NCBI GenBank assembly: GCA_045533175.1
Contig: JAZSHJ010000127.1
Location: 1 to 7,554, forward strand
DNA: 7,554 nucleotides
Source: SIG588 sp045533175
GTDB lineage: Bacteria > Bacillota > Clostridia > Oscillospirales > Acutalibacteraceae
Direction of reading: 5' to 3'
A program made the position numbers and the translations under genes. The notes under the pieces were generated by a model. It was not told the DNA's origin. It made no database searches and was given only the letters and a program-made list of their open reading frames with translations. Below are positions 1 to 6,088 of the stretch, one piece after another; positions within the stretch are counted from its first letter, which is position 1, and each line of letters starts with the position of its first letter.

Positions 1-98
1 GCCAAACCTTCACTAGAGTATCACGGAGGTTTTTCTTTGCCAAGGCTTTTTATCTCCCCTGGTAGAACCAGGGGTTGTTTCATGCCTAAAGGCGCCAA
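1..98 (-). mobile_element. 5' end of an IS200/IS605-like element, cut by the window edge
   Basis: This segment is the reverse complement of 7389-7486 with two mismatches (left 74 and 94). It contains a perfect 8-bp hairpin, CCCCTGGT/ACCAGGGG, at 56-74 with a 3-nt loop, as expected of the left-end structure of the IS200/IS605 family. At 25-33 lies the complement of the anti-Shine-Dalgarno segment seen in the right copy. The element would read leftward, so its transposase gene lies outside the window. The family has no terminal inverted repeats or target duplications, so the exact outer end is uncertain. The assignment rests mainly on the right copy, which continues into a transposase-like start. 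Confidence 0.62.
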
Positions 99-101
99 AG
101 C

Positions 102-138
102 AAAATCACCGACAACAATTCGTTGTCGGTGATTTTTT
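102..138 (-). terminator. Intrinsic terminator downstream of the 88-aa gene
   Basis: A 15-bp perfect stem (102-116 with 122-136) has a 5-nt loop. On the minus strand it follows the TAA at 146-148 and ends in TTTTGC; on the plus strand it ends in six T. It can act in both directions. The minus-strand T-tract is short and is followed after 3 nt by the insertion-sequence repeat, so the original tail may have been cut by the insertion. Confidence 0.8.
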
Positions 139-145
139 ATACCAT

Positions 146-412
146 TTATAATGCGGCGATCAAAAAGCCGAGCGCCACGCCTGCGCCGAGTCCCAACAAA
201 CTCCATACCAATCGCATGGTGCGGGCACGGCGGCGGTTTTTATACAGCGCGGTGTATCCGCCCACCGCTTGTAACATGCGTCGTGCCTCTTCGGCAAGGT
301 GGGCGGCGTTGGGATCGGTGCAATCGGGACGAAGAACCAACAGCGCCCGTTCAAAATACGGATTGCCCGCAGCCCCTATTTCGATCATCTGATGATGGAC
401 TCCTTTCAGCAT
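146..412 (-). CDS. Small conserved-type membrane-anchored protein of unknown function (88 aa)
   Basis: The 88-residue product has a soluble N-terminal part (about 1-57), a basic patch KNRRRART (58-65) and one C-terminal hydrophobic helix (about 67-87) rich in Leu, Gly and Ala. The basic patch before the helix suggests a tail-anchored inner-membrane protein with the N-terminal part in the cytoplasm. The N-terminus (MLKGVHHQMIEI, then NPYFERALLVLRP) resembles a short family of uncharacterised proteins I associate with Clostridia; that likeness is from memory. The ATG at 412 was chosen because AAGGAGG lies 8 nt upstream. The reading frame stays open back to 763, but that extension is low-complexity, lies in AT-rich DNA and does not look like protein. 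The gene stands alone and ends at the terminator at 102-138. No function is assigned. Confidence 0.72.
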   Translation of the reverse strand: MLKGVHHQMIEIGAAGNPYFERALLVLRPDCTDPNAAHLAEEARRMLQAVGGYTALYKNRRRARTMRLVWSLLGLGAGVALGFLIAAL

Positions 413-439
413 ACAAATGCCCTCCTTTTTTACAGTTTC

Positions 440-462
440 AGTATGACACGACAGGTGGATAA
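440..462 (-). promoter_or_regulatory. Possible extended -10 promoter for the 88-aa gene
   Basis: On the minus strand, TGTCATACT gives an extended -10 (CATACT at 440-445 preceded by TG and one base), which would start transcription about 20 nt before the start codon. There is no good -35. A DnaA-box-like TTATCCACC (454-462) occupies the spacer. This is a weak call by eye. Confidence 0.28.
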
Positions 463-617
463 CTATGCAGGTAAAAAGGGATAAATTAGGGGATGAAAAC
501 GGCGGGTTTTGTGCCATTTTGCCTTTTTGCTGGCAAGGCGTTATTACTGTTCGTAAAACGGCAACAAGGGAAAGTTTTCCCCGAAATTGTGGAAAACTCG
601 GTGGAAAATGTGGATAA
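454..617. promoter_or_regulatory. Cluster of four DnaA-box-like 9-mers
   Basis: The stretch 413-790 has no convincing gene other than its flanks. It holds four 9-mers in the same orientation that match or nearly match the DnaA box (TGTGGATAA on this strand): GGTGGATAA at 454-462, TGTGGAAAA at 588-596, GGTGGAAAA at 600-608 and a perfect TGTGGATAA at 609-617. The last three are almost contiguous. An AT-rich stretch follows at about 655-760. The arrangement resembles a small origin or a DnaA-titration/regulatory site. No dnaA, dnaN, rpmH or plasmid replication gene is present, so origin function is not claimed. Confidence 0.45.
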
Positions 618-695
618 ACCACGCCTTGTCGTGGGTTTTTCACGAGAAATTGCGTTGAAAACCATTTTTTGGGAATGTTTTTTGTTGAAAAAAGG

Positions 696-717
696 TTACA
701 AATAGTAGAATTTGTAA
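696..717. repeat. Perfect 22-bp palindrome, operator-like
   Basis: TTACAAAT and its complement ATTTGTAA are separated by 6 nt. The site lies in AT-rich DNA between the DnaA-box-like cluster and the terminator at 755-788. On the plus strand it overlaps a weak promoter-like TTGTTG (682-687) and TAGAAT (706-711) pair with 18-nt spacing. I do not recognise a specific regulator site in it. Confidence 0.5.
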
Positions 718-754
718 AACACGGTCGATGCATAGTTTTGCGCGAAAATAAGTA

Positions 755-788
755 AAAAATCACCGTCTTGTAAAAGACGGTGATTTTT
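755..788 (-). terminator. Intrinsic terminator of the PQ-loop/hydrolase operon
   Basis: A perfect 15-bp stem (755-769 with 774-788) with loop GTAA lies 2 nt past the hydrolase stop codon at 791-793. On the minus strand it ends in six T followed by ACTT. On the plus strand it ends in five T, so it could also stop plus-strand transcription. Confidence 0.88.
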
Positions 789-790
789 GA

Positions 791-1537
791 TTATTTTTGC
801 ATGAATTCAAGCACAAGATGCCCGAGGACGCTGTCGCCGTTTTTATCGGTCTTTCTTACGTATGCACAATGCTTGCCGTGCATTTCACGGTAGTACACGC
901 GGGCCATATTATAACGGAAATGTCGCAAGGTGGCAAGCACCAACCGGGTTTGTTCATACCGTCCTTCCATATCGTCATCCGATACGATGAACAGCATGGG
1001 GGGGAGTGTGTCGGCGGTGCCGATGTGATACAGCGGGGCGGTTTCATCCACGATCACACGGCGGGAATCCACCCCGCGTTCCCGCAGGACGTTGAAATGG
1101 GCGGTAGGTTGTCCGGCGTCGTGCACAAAACCTGCGAGTGTGGCAGGATCGATGCCGTAGGGCGCGAGCTACCGCTTATCGAAGCAGAGCATCATGGAGA
1201 GATACCCGCCGGCCGAACTGCCGCCCACAAAGATGCCGGTTGCGTGACCGTATTCGCTGATGTGTTCACGCACCCACGCGACCGCTGCCGCGGCATCCTC
1301 CACAAAATCGGGGTAATGTGCCGTCGGATACATGCGGTATTCCGCTTCGGCCACCGCCACGCCGTGGGCGACGAGATAACTGTCCATCGGTAGACAATCG
1401 CGGCGCGAGCCGTTTTCCAACCCGCCGCCGTGAAAATACACGAACACAGGGAACTCTGCCGCGTCGGGGAGATGTAAGTCTAACCGTTGCATCGGGTGAT
1501 TGCTGCCGCAGTAGGGGATGTCGACGATCTTACGCAC
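791..1537 (-). pseudogene. Alpha/beta hydrolase (esterase-like), interrupted by one in-frame TAG
   Basis: The frame from GTG 1537 to TAA 791 encodes 248 codons broken only by TAG at 1171-1169 (codon 123). Both halves are in the same frame and together form one complete alpha/beta hydrolase of the esterase/acylaminopeptidase-like group. Visible motifs are the oxyanion motif HGGG (36-39), the nucleophile elbow GGSSAGG with Ser108, an acid candidate in SDDD (186-189) and a histidine in HGKHCAYV (His223). Codon 123 falls in FDKR-stop-LAPYG, where homologs I recall have Tyr; TAC or TAT to TAG is one base change. As read, translation gives 122 residues that lack the acid and histidine. The GTG start has GGAGAG about 5 nt upstream and overlaps the preceding gene by 8 nt, suggesting coupled translation. 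It may be a recent pseudogene, a sequencing error or a readthrough gene. Substrate unknown; an acyl or acetyl ester is likely. Confidence 0.83.
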
Positions 1538-1835
1538 GGGCGCTCTCCGCTTTCTTGTCCAGACGGTAGTTGCGTGCGTACAGACACAAGTCCGCCCCGA
1601 CCATTACGAGGTTCAGCACGTAGAAGAACAGCACGTACCACTTTTCGCCGATGGAGGCCATGTACGTTTCGTTCACCAGTTTGGAGGCGATGCCTGCGAT
1701 GTAGCCAAAGAAAATGAGGCACAAAAACGGCAGGCTTTTGCCTTTCACGGTGCGGGCGCGCCACGATTTTAACACGTTCAGAGGCCAGGAGGCACCGAAA
1801 CTGACGATCATGATGATTTCCAATAATTCTGCCAT
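1530..1835 (-). CDS. Three-TM PQ-loop/SemiSWEET-like membrane protein (101 aa)
   Basis: The product has three hydrophobic segments (about 5-20, 36-54 and 66-86), the layout of half-transporters such as SemiSWEET. The stretch after the first helix, ASWPLN...KSWRARTVKGKSL (15-35), resembles the PQ-loop motif (Pro, then a basic loop, then Gly-x-Ser) with Leu in place of the usual Gln. It probably sits in the cytoplasmic membrane and may work as a dimer; a transport role is family inference. The ATG at 1835 was chosen over an upstream GTG (1844) because AAAGGAG lies 8 nt before it. It is the first gene of a two-gene operon, and its end overlaps the hydrolase start by 8 nt. The pairing suggests that this protein and the hydrolase handle one compound, but the sequence does not identify it. 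Confidence 0.8.
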   Translation of the reverse strand: MAELLEIIMIVSFGASWPLNVLKSWRARTVKGKSLPFLCLIFFGYIAGIASKLVNETYMASIGEKWYVLFFYVLNLVMVGADLCLYARNYRLDKKAESARA

Positions 1836-1855
1836 GCAAATCACTCCTTTGCCTT

Positions 1856-1867
1856 TATGATATCATA
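1856..1867. repeat. 12-bp palindrome over the -10 of the divergent operon
   Basis: TATGATATCATA is a perfect palindrome covering the -10 hexamer of the minus-strand promoter, about 90 nt upstream of the LysR start codon. It is a candidate operator for the adjacent LysR-type regulator. It does not match the T-N11-A spacing exactly, and AT-rich DNA makes short palindromes common. Confidence 0.35.
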
Positions 1868-1884
1868 TTTTGCTATATTGTAAA
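1857..1884 (-). promoter_or_regulatory. Promoter of the PQ-loop/hydrolase operon
   Basis: On the minus strand, TTTACA (1884-1879) and TATCAT (1862-1857) are separated by 16 nt, each one base from consensus. Transcription would begin near 1850, just upstream of the AAAGGAG of the first gene. It lies back to back with the LysR promoter. Confidence 0.6.
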
Positions 1885-1911
1885 GAATGAAATAAAATGT
1901 GGTAGCGTATG

Positions 1912-1940
1912 TTGAAAGTTATAGCGATTGGTGATATACT
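1912..1940 (+). promoter_or_regulatory. Promoter of the LysR-type regulator gene
   Basis: TTGAAA (1912-1917) and TATACT (1935-1940) are separated by 17 nt, and TG precedes the -10 by one base. Transcription would begin near 1947, giving a very short leader that carries GAGGTG (1948-1953). This also argues against the upstream start at 1909. Confidence 0.65.
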
Positions 1941-1959
1941 GGTGATTGAGGTGAAAGAG

Positions 1960-2802
1960 ATGGAGCTGTTGCAGTTGCAGTATTTTTGTGAGGCGGCGGC
2001 GTGTGAGAATTTTTCGCATACCGCCAAACGGTTCGGTGTGCCGCCGTCGGACGTTTCACAAAGTGTAAAACGGTTGGAAAAGGAATTGCAGGTATCGTTG
2101 TTTGAACGACGGGCCAACAGTTTGGCCTTGAACGAACAGGGACGTGTGTTTTGGGAAAAAGCCCGTGCGGGGCTGCGTTTGTTGGAACAGGCGAGGGCGG
2201 CTGTGTGTGCGCGTGAAAATGCGGGAGAATTGCGGCTTGCGATCAATACCAACCGCCGATTGGTGATGCAGGCGGTGGACATCTACCGTCGCCGTTATCC
2301 CGAAGTGAATATCGTGATCCACCACGGGGTGCAACCGAGTGAAGGGGATTTTCATTTGTTGATCGCGCAAGAAGGGCTTTTGCAAGAAGGGTGGCAACAG
2401 CGGCGCGTTCTTTCGGAGGAGATTTTGCTGGCTGTTCCGCGAGATCACCGTTTGGCAACGCAAGACATTACGGCCGAAGCGCTTTCGGAATGTGCGTTTA
2501 TTACCATGAGCAGCGGGAGTAATTTGTATGGGCTGACCGAGCAGATCTGCCGTGCGTTTGGTGTGACGCCGCGCATTGCTTTGCAAAGCGACGATCCGTT
2601 TTACATACGAAAATGTGTGGAGTTGGGATTGGGTGTGGCGTTTGTGCCGTCGATTTCGTGGCAAGGGCAGTTTCCCGAAGGAGTGGTGTTGCGCACGGCG
2701 GGCGGATATCACCGCAATACCTGTGTGTACTGGCGTGAGGCCGATATGGTTGGTTGTGTCGGTGCGTTTTTGGATATTTTGCTTGCCGAAGAGAAAATGT
2801 AA
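1960..2802 (+). CDS. LysR-type transcriptional regulator (280 aa)
   Basis: The protein has the standard LysR order. An N-terminal winged helix-turn-helix covers about residues 1-60: MELLQLQYF, then PSDVSQSVKRLEKEL as recognition helix, then LFERR...LNEQG. A linker helix follows, and then a periplasmic-binding-like effector domain from about residue 88 (GELRLAI) to the end. At 280 residues it is slightly short for the family but looks complete. The ATG at 1960 is preferred because GAGGTG sits 6 nt upstream and the promoter lies just before it; a start at 1909 would fall inside the promoter. It is transcribed divergently from the PQ-loop/hydrolase operon across a 124-bp gap, the classic arrangement for a LysR regulator and its target. 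It converges on the lyase operon, so control of that operon is not implied. Effector unknown. Confidence 0.9.
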   Translation: MELLQLQYFCEAAACENFSHTAKRFGVPPSDVSQSVKRLEKELQVSLFERRANSLALNEQGRVFWEKARAGLRLLEQARAAVCARENAGELRLAINTNRRLVMQAVDIYRRRYPEVNIVIHHGVQPSEGDFHLLIAQEGLLQEGWQQRRVLSEEILLAVPRDHRLATQDITAEALSECAFITMSSGSNLYGLTEQICRAFGVTPRIALQSDDPFYIRKCVELGLGVAFVPSISWQGQFPEGVVLRTAGGYHRNTCVYWREADMVGCVGAFLDILLAEEKM

Positions 2803-2837
2803 AAAGGGTTGTGAACCAATAGGTTCACAACCCTTTT
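2802..2837. terminator. Shared bidirectional terminator between LysR gene and lyase operon
   Basis: A perfect 16-bp stem (2802-2817 with 2822-2837), loop AATA, begins inside the LysR stop codon and lies 5 nt past the end of the minus-strand lyase-like gene. The tails are TTTT on plus and TTTTTA on minus, so it serves both converging transcripts. Confidence 0.88.
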
Positions 2838-2842
2838 GTGTG

Positions 2843-3910
2843 TTATCGTAACACGTCCGCGGTGCGAACAATGCCGAGTGTCAGTTGGCCATCCTTCAGA
2901 TCGTGGAAAATGACCTGTTCGGACGAGGGAGAGAAAGCGGGATGAGGGTGTGCGGGATGTGACCACACAAAGCCGGCACGGTACGCTTCCGCTTCTTTGC
3001 CCGTTTGGGTATCAATGACGCACACGCTGCTGTATCCCGGACCTTGGGTGTCTGCCGCGAGGTAACGGTTGTTCGGCGCACAGCACACGTGCCAGTAGGG
3101 GTAGCCGCCGTATTGCACGTCGGTTTGTCGGCCGTCCACCCCCGCGAAGCACAGCCCGCGCGGCGGCAGGGGAGAGCAGGGGTACTTCACAAACCACAAA
3201 CCCGTGCCGTCCGCCGCCCAGCATTCGTGACCAAAGCAGTCGCCGAGGTTGCCGTCGTCGTCCAACCGCTGCTTTGCAATGCAACGCACACCGTTATCCT
3301 TTTCAAACAACCACAAACGGTTGCTCACATAGAAGGTGTTGCCTTCGTGGGCGAAAAACACTTGATCGCGATTTTTGGGGTTGACCATATAGTGATTGGT
3401 GATGGCAAACGGTGGTTGAAACCGTTTTTCAAACAGCGCGGTTATTTCACCGCTTGCCGTATCCAGCGCATAGCACACCGCGCGGCTGTGGTCGTCCGGT
3501 TCGCGCAGGGCGAACACCAGCGTTTCGCCGTCATCGGTGACCGAGAAAATATCGTCCACAAGCTTTTCGGTGAAGAGCAGGTCGCGGCGGGCGCGGGTGT
3601 TTATATCCAAACTGAACAGGCAACGCTGGTTTTCGCCCCATTCGATGCCATACAGTATGTGTCCGTGTACGATGGCGGGAATAAAGGTGCCGAGCACATC
3701 TTCGGTTTGCGCTTGGATATCCACCAGTACCGCTTCGCTCTCAATGTAAAACTTGGAGGACATCGGGATATCGACGGGTTGACGGGAAAGGACGATGCGG
3801 TGATCGTCCGGCCATTTGTTCGAGGAATAGTATCCGAAGGCGTAGTGATAGGCGTCATCCCCGATGCGGGTGACGTTCACACCGTTTACCGTTTCGTGTG
3901 TAATGTTCAT
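2843..3910 (-). CDS. Oligogalacturonate lyase-like beta-propeller protein, copy B (355 aa)
   Basis: Repeated beta-strand blades and conserved motifs point to the oligogalacturonate lyase family (PL22), cytoplasmic Mn-dependent enzymes that cleave short uronides by beta-elimination; no signal peptide is visible. Motifs in order: YHYAFGYYSSNKW (21-33), HEGN...SNRLW with Arg198, GHECW with His228, YWHVCCAPNNRYLAADTQ with His274, and HPAHPHPAF with His318, His321 and His323. By my recollection of the Yersinia enzyme, Arg198 and His228 match the catalytic Arg and His, and His274, His321 and His323 match metal ligands; His318 stands where that enzyme has Gln. It is a paralog of the gene upstream: about 125 of 197 residues identical in the C-terminal part, far fewer in the N-terminal half. 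The start has GGAGG 7 nt upstream, and the gap to the previous gene is 13 nt. It is the last gene of the operon. The substrate may differ from pectin fragments. Confidence 0.75.
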   Translation of the reverse strand: MNITHETVNGVNVTRIGDDAYHYAFGYYSSNKWPDDHRIVLSRQPVDIPMSSKFYIESEAVLVDIQAQTEDVLGTFIPAIVHGHILYGIEWGENQRCLFSLDINTRARRDLLFTEKLVDDIFSVTDDGETLVFALREPDDHSRAVCYALDTASGEITALFEKRFQPPFAITNHYMVNPKNRDQVFFAHEGNTFYVSNRLWLFEKDNGVRCIAKQRLDDDGNLGDCFGHECWAADGTGLWFVKYPCSPLPPRGLCFAGVDGRQTDVQYGGYPYWHVCCAPNNRYLAADTQGPGYSSVCVIDTQTGKEAEAYRAGFVWSHPAHPHPAFSPSSEQVIFHDLKDGQLTLGIVRTADVLR

Positions 3911-3923
3911 AACGCGCCTCCGT

Positions 3924-5021
3924 TTATTTTACAAGATCTGCCGTGCGGATAAGTCCCAGCGCGACTTTTTCGCCCTTCCATTCGTGGAAGATGAGCAGTG
4001 ACGAATCCAAGTTGAAGGACGGATGCGGATGGGTGGGATGTTGCCATGTGGTGCCGGCTTTCAGCACCATGGTTTCCCGTCCCGTTGCGGTGTCGATGAA
4101 GCAGACACCGCTGTAGGCGTCGTTTTGGGTATCGGCCGCAAGATACCGATTGTTCGGCGCACAGCACACATGCCAGTAGGGATAGGCTTGATATTGCACG
4201 TCGGTTTGTTCCCCTTCGGTGCTGACATAACACAGCCCGCGCGGTGGCAGGGGGGAACATTTGTATTTTACAAACCACAAGCCCTTGCCGTCGGGCGTCC
4301 AGCATTCGTGTCCGAAGCAATCGCCCAGGTTGCCGTTTTCATCCAGTCGTTGTTTGGCAAGGGGGTGCATGCCGCCCTCTTTGGTATATAACCACAAGCG
4401 GTTGCTCACGTAGAAGGTGTTGCCCTCGTGGCAAAAGAATACCGTGTTAGGATCGGTGGGGGAGATCATGATGTGTGCCACTTCGTGAAGGGGTTTTTGG
4501 AAACGCTTTTCAAACAGAATTTCCGCTTCATCGGTTTTGGTGTTCACACGCAAACAGCAGAAGGGTTCACAATCGTTTGCAGGGTGGATCTCCAAGTTTA
4601 AAAACTTCCCGTCGTTTGTGATATGAGGGAAGTAGAGATCGTTCGGATGGGAATACATGCGGCGTTTTTTACCCGTTTCCACGTTCATGTGCCACAGTTC
4701 GTCGCCGGTTTCGCTTTTTAGAAGATAGTACAGATCGCACCCGTTCACTACGTAGCCTTCAATATATCCCGATCCGAACGCGCGCGGCGGGGAAGGGGGA
4801 AGGTCGGTGAGCAGGGTTTCGGTTTGTGCCGCGAGATCCACCAACACCAGTTGGGCGTGGCGGCTGAATGCTTTCAGTTCGGGTTCGGTGCTGCGCACCA
4901 ACACTATGCGGTTGGCATCTACCCACTTGTTGGCGCTGTAATAACCGAAAGAGTAGTGGTATACATCGTCCGTTAAATACAGCACGGAGATGCCGTCACG
5001 TTGTTCGGTCAGGAATTTCAT
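3924..5021 (-). CDS. Oligogalacturonate lyase-like beta-propeller protein, copy A (365 aa)
   Basis: This is the upstream member of the tandem lyase-like pair. It carries the same motif series: YHYSFGYYSANKW (21-33), HEGNTFYVSNRLW with Arg208, GHECW with His238, YPYWHVCCAPNNRYLAADT with His284, and QHPTHPHPSF with Gln327, His328, His331 and His333. The spacing between His238 and His284 (46) is close to that of the two equivalent His in characterised PL22 lyase (45, from memory). The loop before the final His cluster is about 19 residues shorter, so the propeller is more compact; PL22 lyases are usually near 385 residues. The ATG overlaps the TGA of the preceding oxidoreductase (ATGA), with GGAGGT 6 nt upstream. 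No signal peptide is visible, so it is probably cytoplasmic. Sub-family membership is strong by motif; lyase activity and substrate are inferred. Confidence 0.76.
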   Translation of the reverse strand: MKFLTEQRDGISVLYLTDDVYHYSFGYYSANKWVDANRIVLVRSTEPELKAFSRHAQLVLVDLAAQTETLLTDLPPSPPRAFGSGYIEGYVVNGCDLYYLLKSETGDELWHMNVETGKKRRMYSHPNDLYFPHITNDGKFLNLEIHPANDCEPFCCLRVNTKTDEAEILFEKRFQKPLHEVAHIMISPTDPNTVFFCHEGNTFYVSNRLWLYTKEGGMHPLAKQRLDENGNLGDCFGHECWTPDGKGLWFVKYKCSPLPPRGLCYVSTEGEQTDVQYQAYPYWHVCCAPNNRYLAADTQNDAYSGVCFIDTATGRETMVLKAGTTWQHPTHPHPSFNLDSSLLIFHEWKGEKVALGLIRTADLVK

Positions 5022-6088
5022 GCATGCACCTCCAACGCCTGCTTTTGTGCTTTCAGGCAGATGTCCATGGTGGCGAGCGTTTGTGAAAGCGGGACAGCGG
5101 TGTCGGTGCGATGGAGTACGTCCGCCAACACGCGATGGAAGAAGGGGGAACCGATCTTGCCCTGTACGCTGTCATAAAACGTGCCTTCTTCGGTGACCAA
5201 AAAGACGTGTTCGCCCGTTTTATCCACCCCGATGTTGACGTTTTTACGGATTTCCACATAGCCTTTTTCAGCTTCAATGATGATACGCGGATCGCCCCAT
5301 GTGCCGAGCCCCACGGGGAAATCCCACGAAATGTGCAAGAATGCGGTGGCACCGTTTTCGCCCGTGAGCAACATGTCGCCTGCTTCGTCAAAGCCCGGAT
5401 ATTGCGGGAAGCGATAGTTCGCCACCCGCGCCGAGGTGATGGCGGCGGTTTTGTTGCCGGTCAACTTCAAAAATTGATGCACTTGATGCGAGCCGATGTC
5501 GATGAGCACGCCGCCTGTGTCTTCGCGGCGGAAAAACCACGCGGGACGGGACGGGGCGTTCAGTACGTGGGGGGCACAGATCGTCACGTTCAACACCCGC
5601 CCGAGCATGCCGCGGGCGATACGATCGTATAAAAAGGTCATGGATTCTGAATCTACGCTTTCACCGAAATAGGTGATGAATTTGCGCCCCGTGGCGGAAG
5701 CCGCCGCTTTGATCGCATCCAGTTGCTCAAAAGTGGTGAGAGGGGCTTTGTCGCTGATGAAATCTTTGCCCGCTTGCATGGCCCGCACACCCAGCGGTGC
5801 GCGGCGGGCGGGTATGTCTGCCGAAGCGACCAGTTGCACCGCGGGATCGGAAAGGATATCCTCTTCGTTTGCCGCCACCGTCACGTCGGGGAAAGTCTGC
5901 AAAAAGCGCGCCACCAACGCAGGATCGGTGTCGAACACGTATTTGAGTTTTGCACCCGCACGGCACAGTCCGTTACACATACCGTAAATATGGCCGTGTG
6001 CCAGACCAATGGCGGCAAAGGTGACCGTTTGTGAAAGCGGGGCCGGTTGAGTAAAAGCGGAATAATCAAAAAACTCTTCGTGTGTCAT
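5018..6088 (-). CDS. Gfo/Idh/MocA family oxidoreductase, second in operon (356 aa)
   Basis: This is a two-domain NAD(P)-dependent dehydrogenase of the glucose-fructose oxidoreductase/inositol dehydrogenase family. The N-terminal Rossmann domain (about 22-140) contains the dinucleotide loop AIGLAHGHIYGM (26-37) and acidic Asp53 after the second strand, which often indicates NAD preference. The usual EKP catalytic motif appears as DKAP (113-116), retaining the lysine. The C-terminal domain carries GGVLIDIGSHQVHQFL (192-207), with Asp197 and His201 as probable catalytic or substrate-binding residues. Family members oxidise a sugar hydroxyl or reduce the ketone. A 21-residue N-terminal extension precedes the fold, but the ATG at 6088 overlaps the previous stop (ATGA), and GAGGAG lies 11 nt upstream, supporting this start. 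It differs strongly from its upstream neighbour, so the two probably act on different substrates or at different steps. Confidence 0.88.
   Translation of the reverse strand: MTHEEFFDYSAFTQPAPLSQTVTFAAIGLAHGHIYGMCNGLCRAGAKLKYVFDTDPALVARFLQTFPDVTVAANEEDILSDPAVQLVASADIPARRAPLGVRAMQAGKDFISDKAPLTTFEQLDAIKAAASATGRKFITYFGESVDSESMTFLYDRIARGMLGRVLNVTICAPHVLNAPSRPAWFFRREDTGGVLIDIGSHQVHQFLKLTGNKTAAITSARVANYRFPQYPGFDEAGDMLLTGENGATAFLHISWDFPVGLGTWGDPRIIIEAEKGYVEIRKNVNIGVDKTGEHVFLVTEEGTFYDSVQGKIGSPFFHRVLADVLHRTDTAVPLSQTLATMDICLKAQKQALEVHA

Noticed and set aside
493..705. Plus-strand ORF of 70 codons in the intergenic gap
   Set aside because: The GGGG directly abuts the ATG with no usable spacing, the sequence spans the DnaA-box-like cluster, and no recognisable family signature is present.
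413..763. N-terminal extension of the 88-aa gene to 205 residues
   Set aside because: A strong AAGGAGG sits before the ATG at 412, and the upstream translation is composed of AT-rich, non-protein-like sequence.
791..1126. Separate 111-residue ORF starting at GTG 1126
   Set aside because: It is in the same frame as the upstream hydrolase half and continues its fold; only a TAG separates them. The GTG is an internal Val codon.
1909..1959. Upstream start of the LysR gene
   Set aside because: It falls within the promoter hexamers and adds 17 residues before the typical LysR N-terminus; the ATG at 1960 has the better ribosome binding site.
3005..3952. Long open frame on the plus strand (315 codons)
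   Set aside because: It lies antisense to the lyase-like gene, whose protein motifs are clear. Its translation looks like a shadow of biased codon use.
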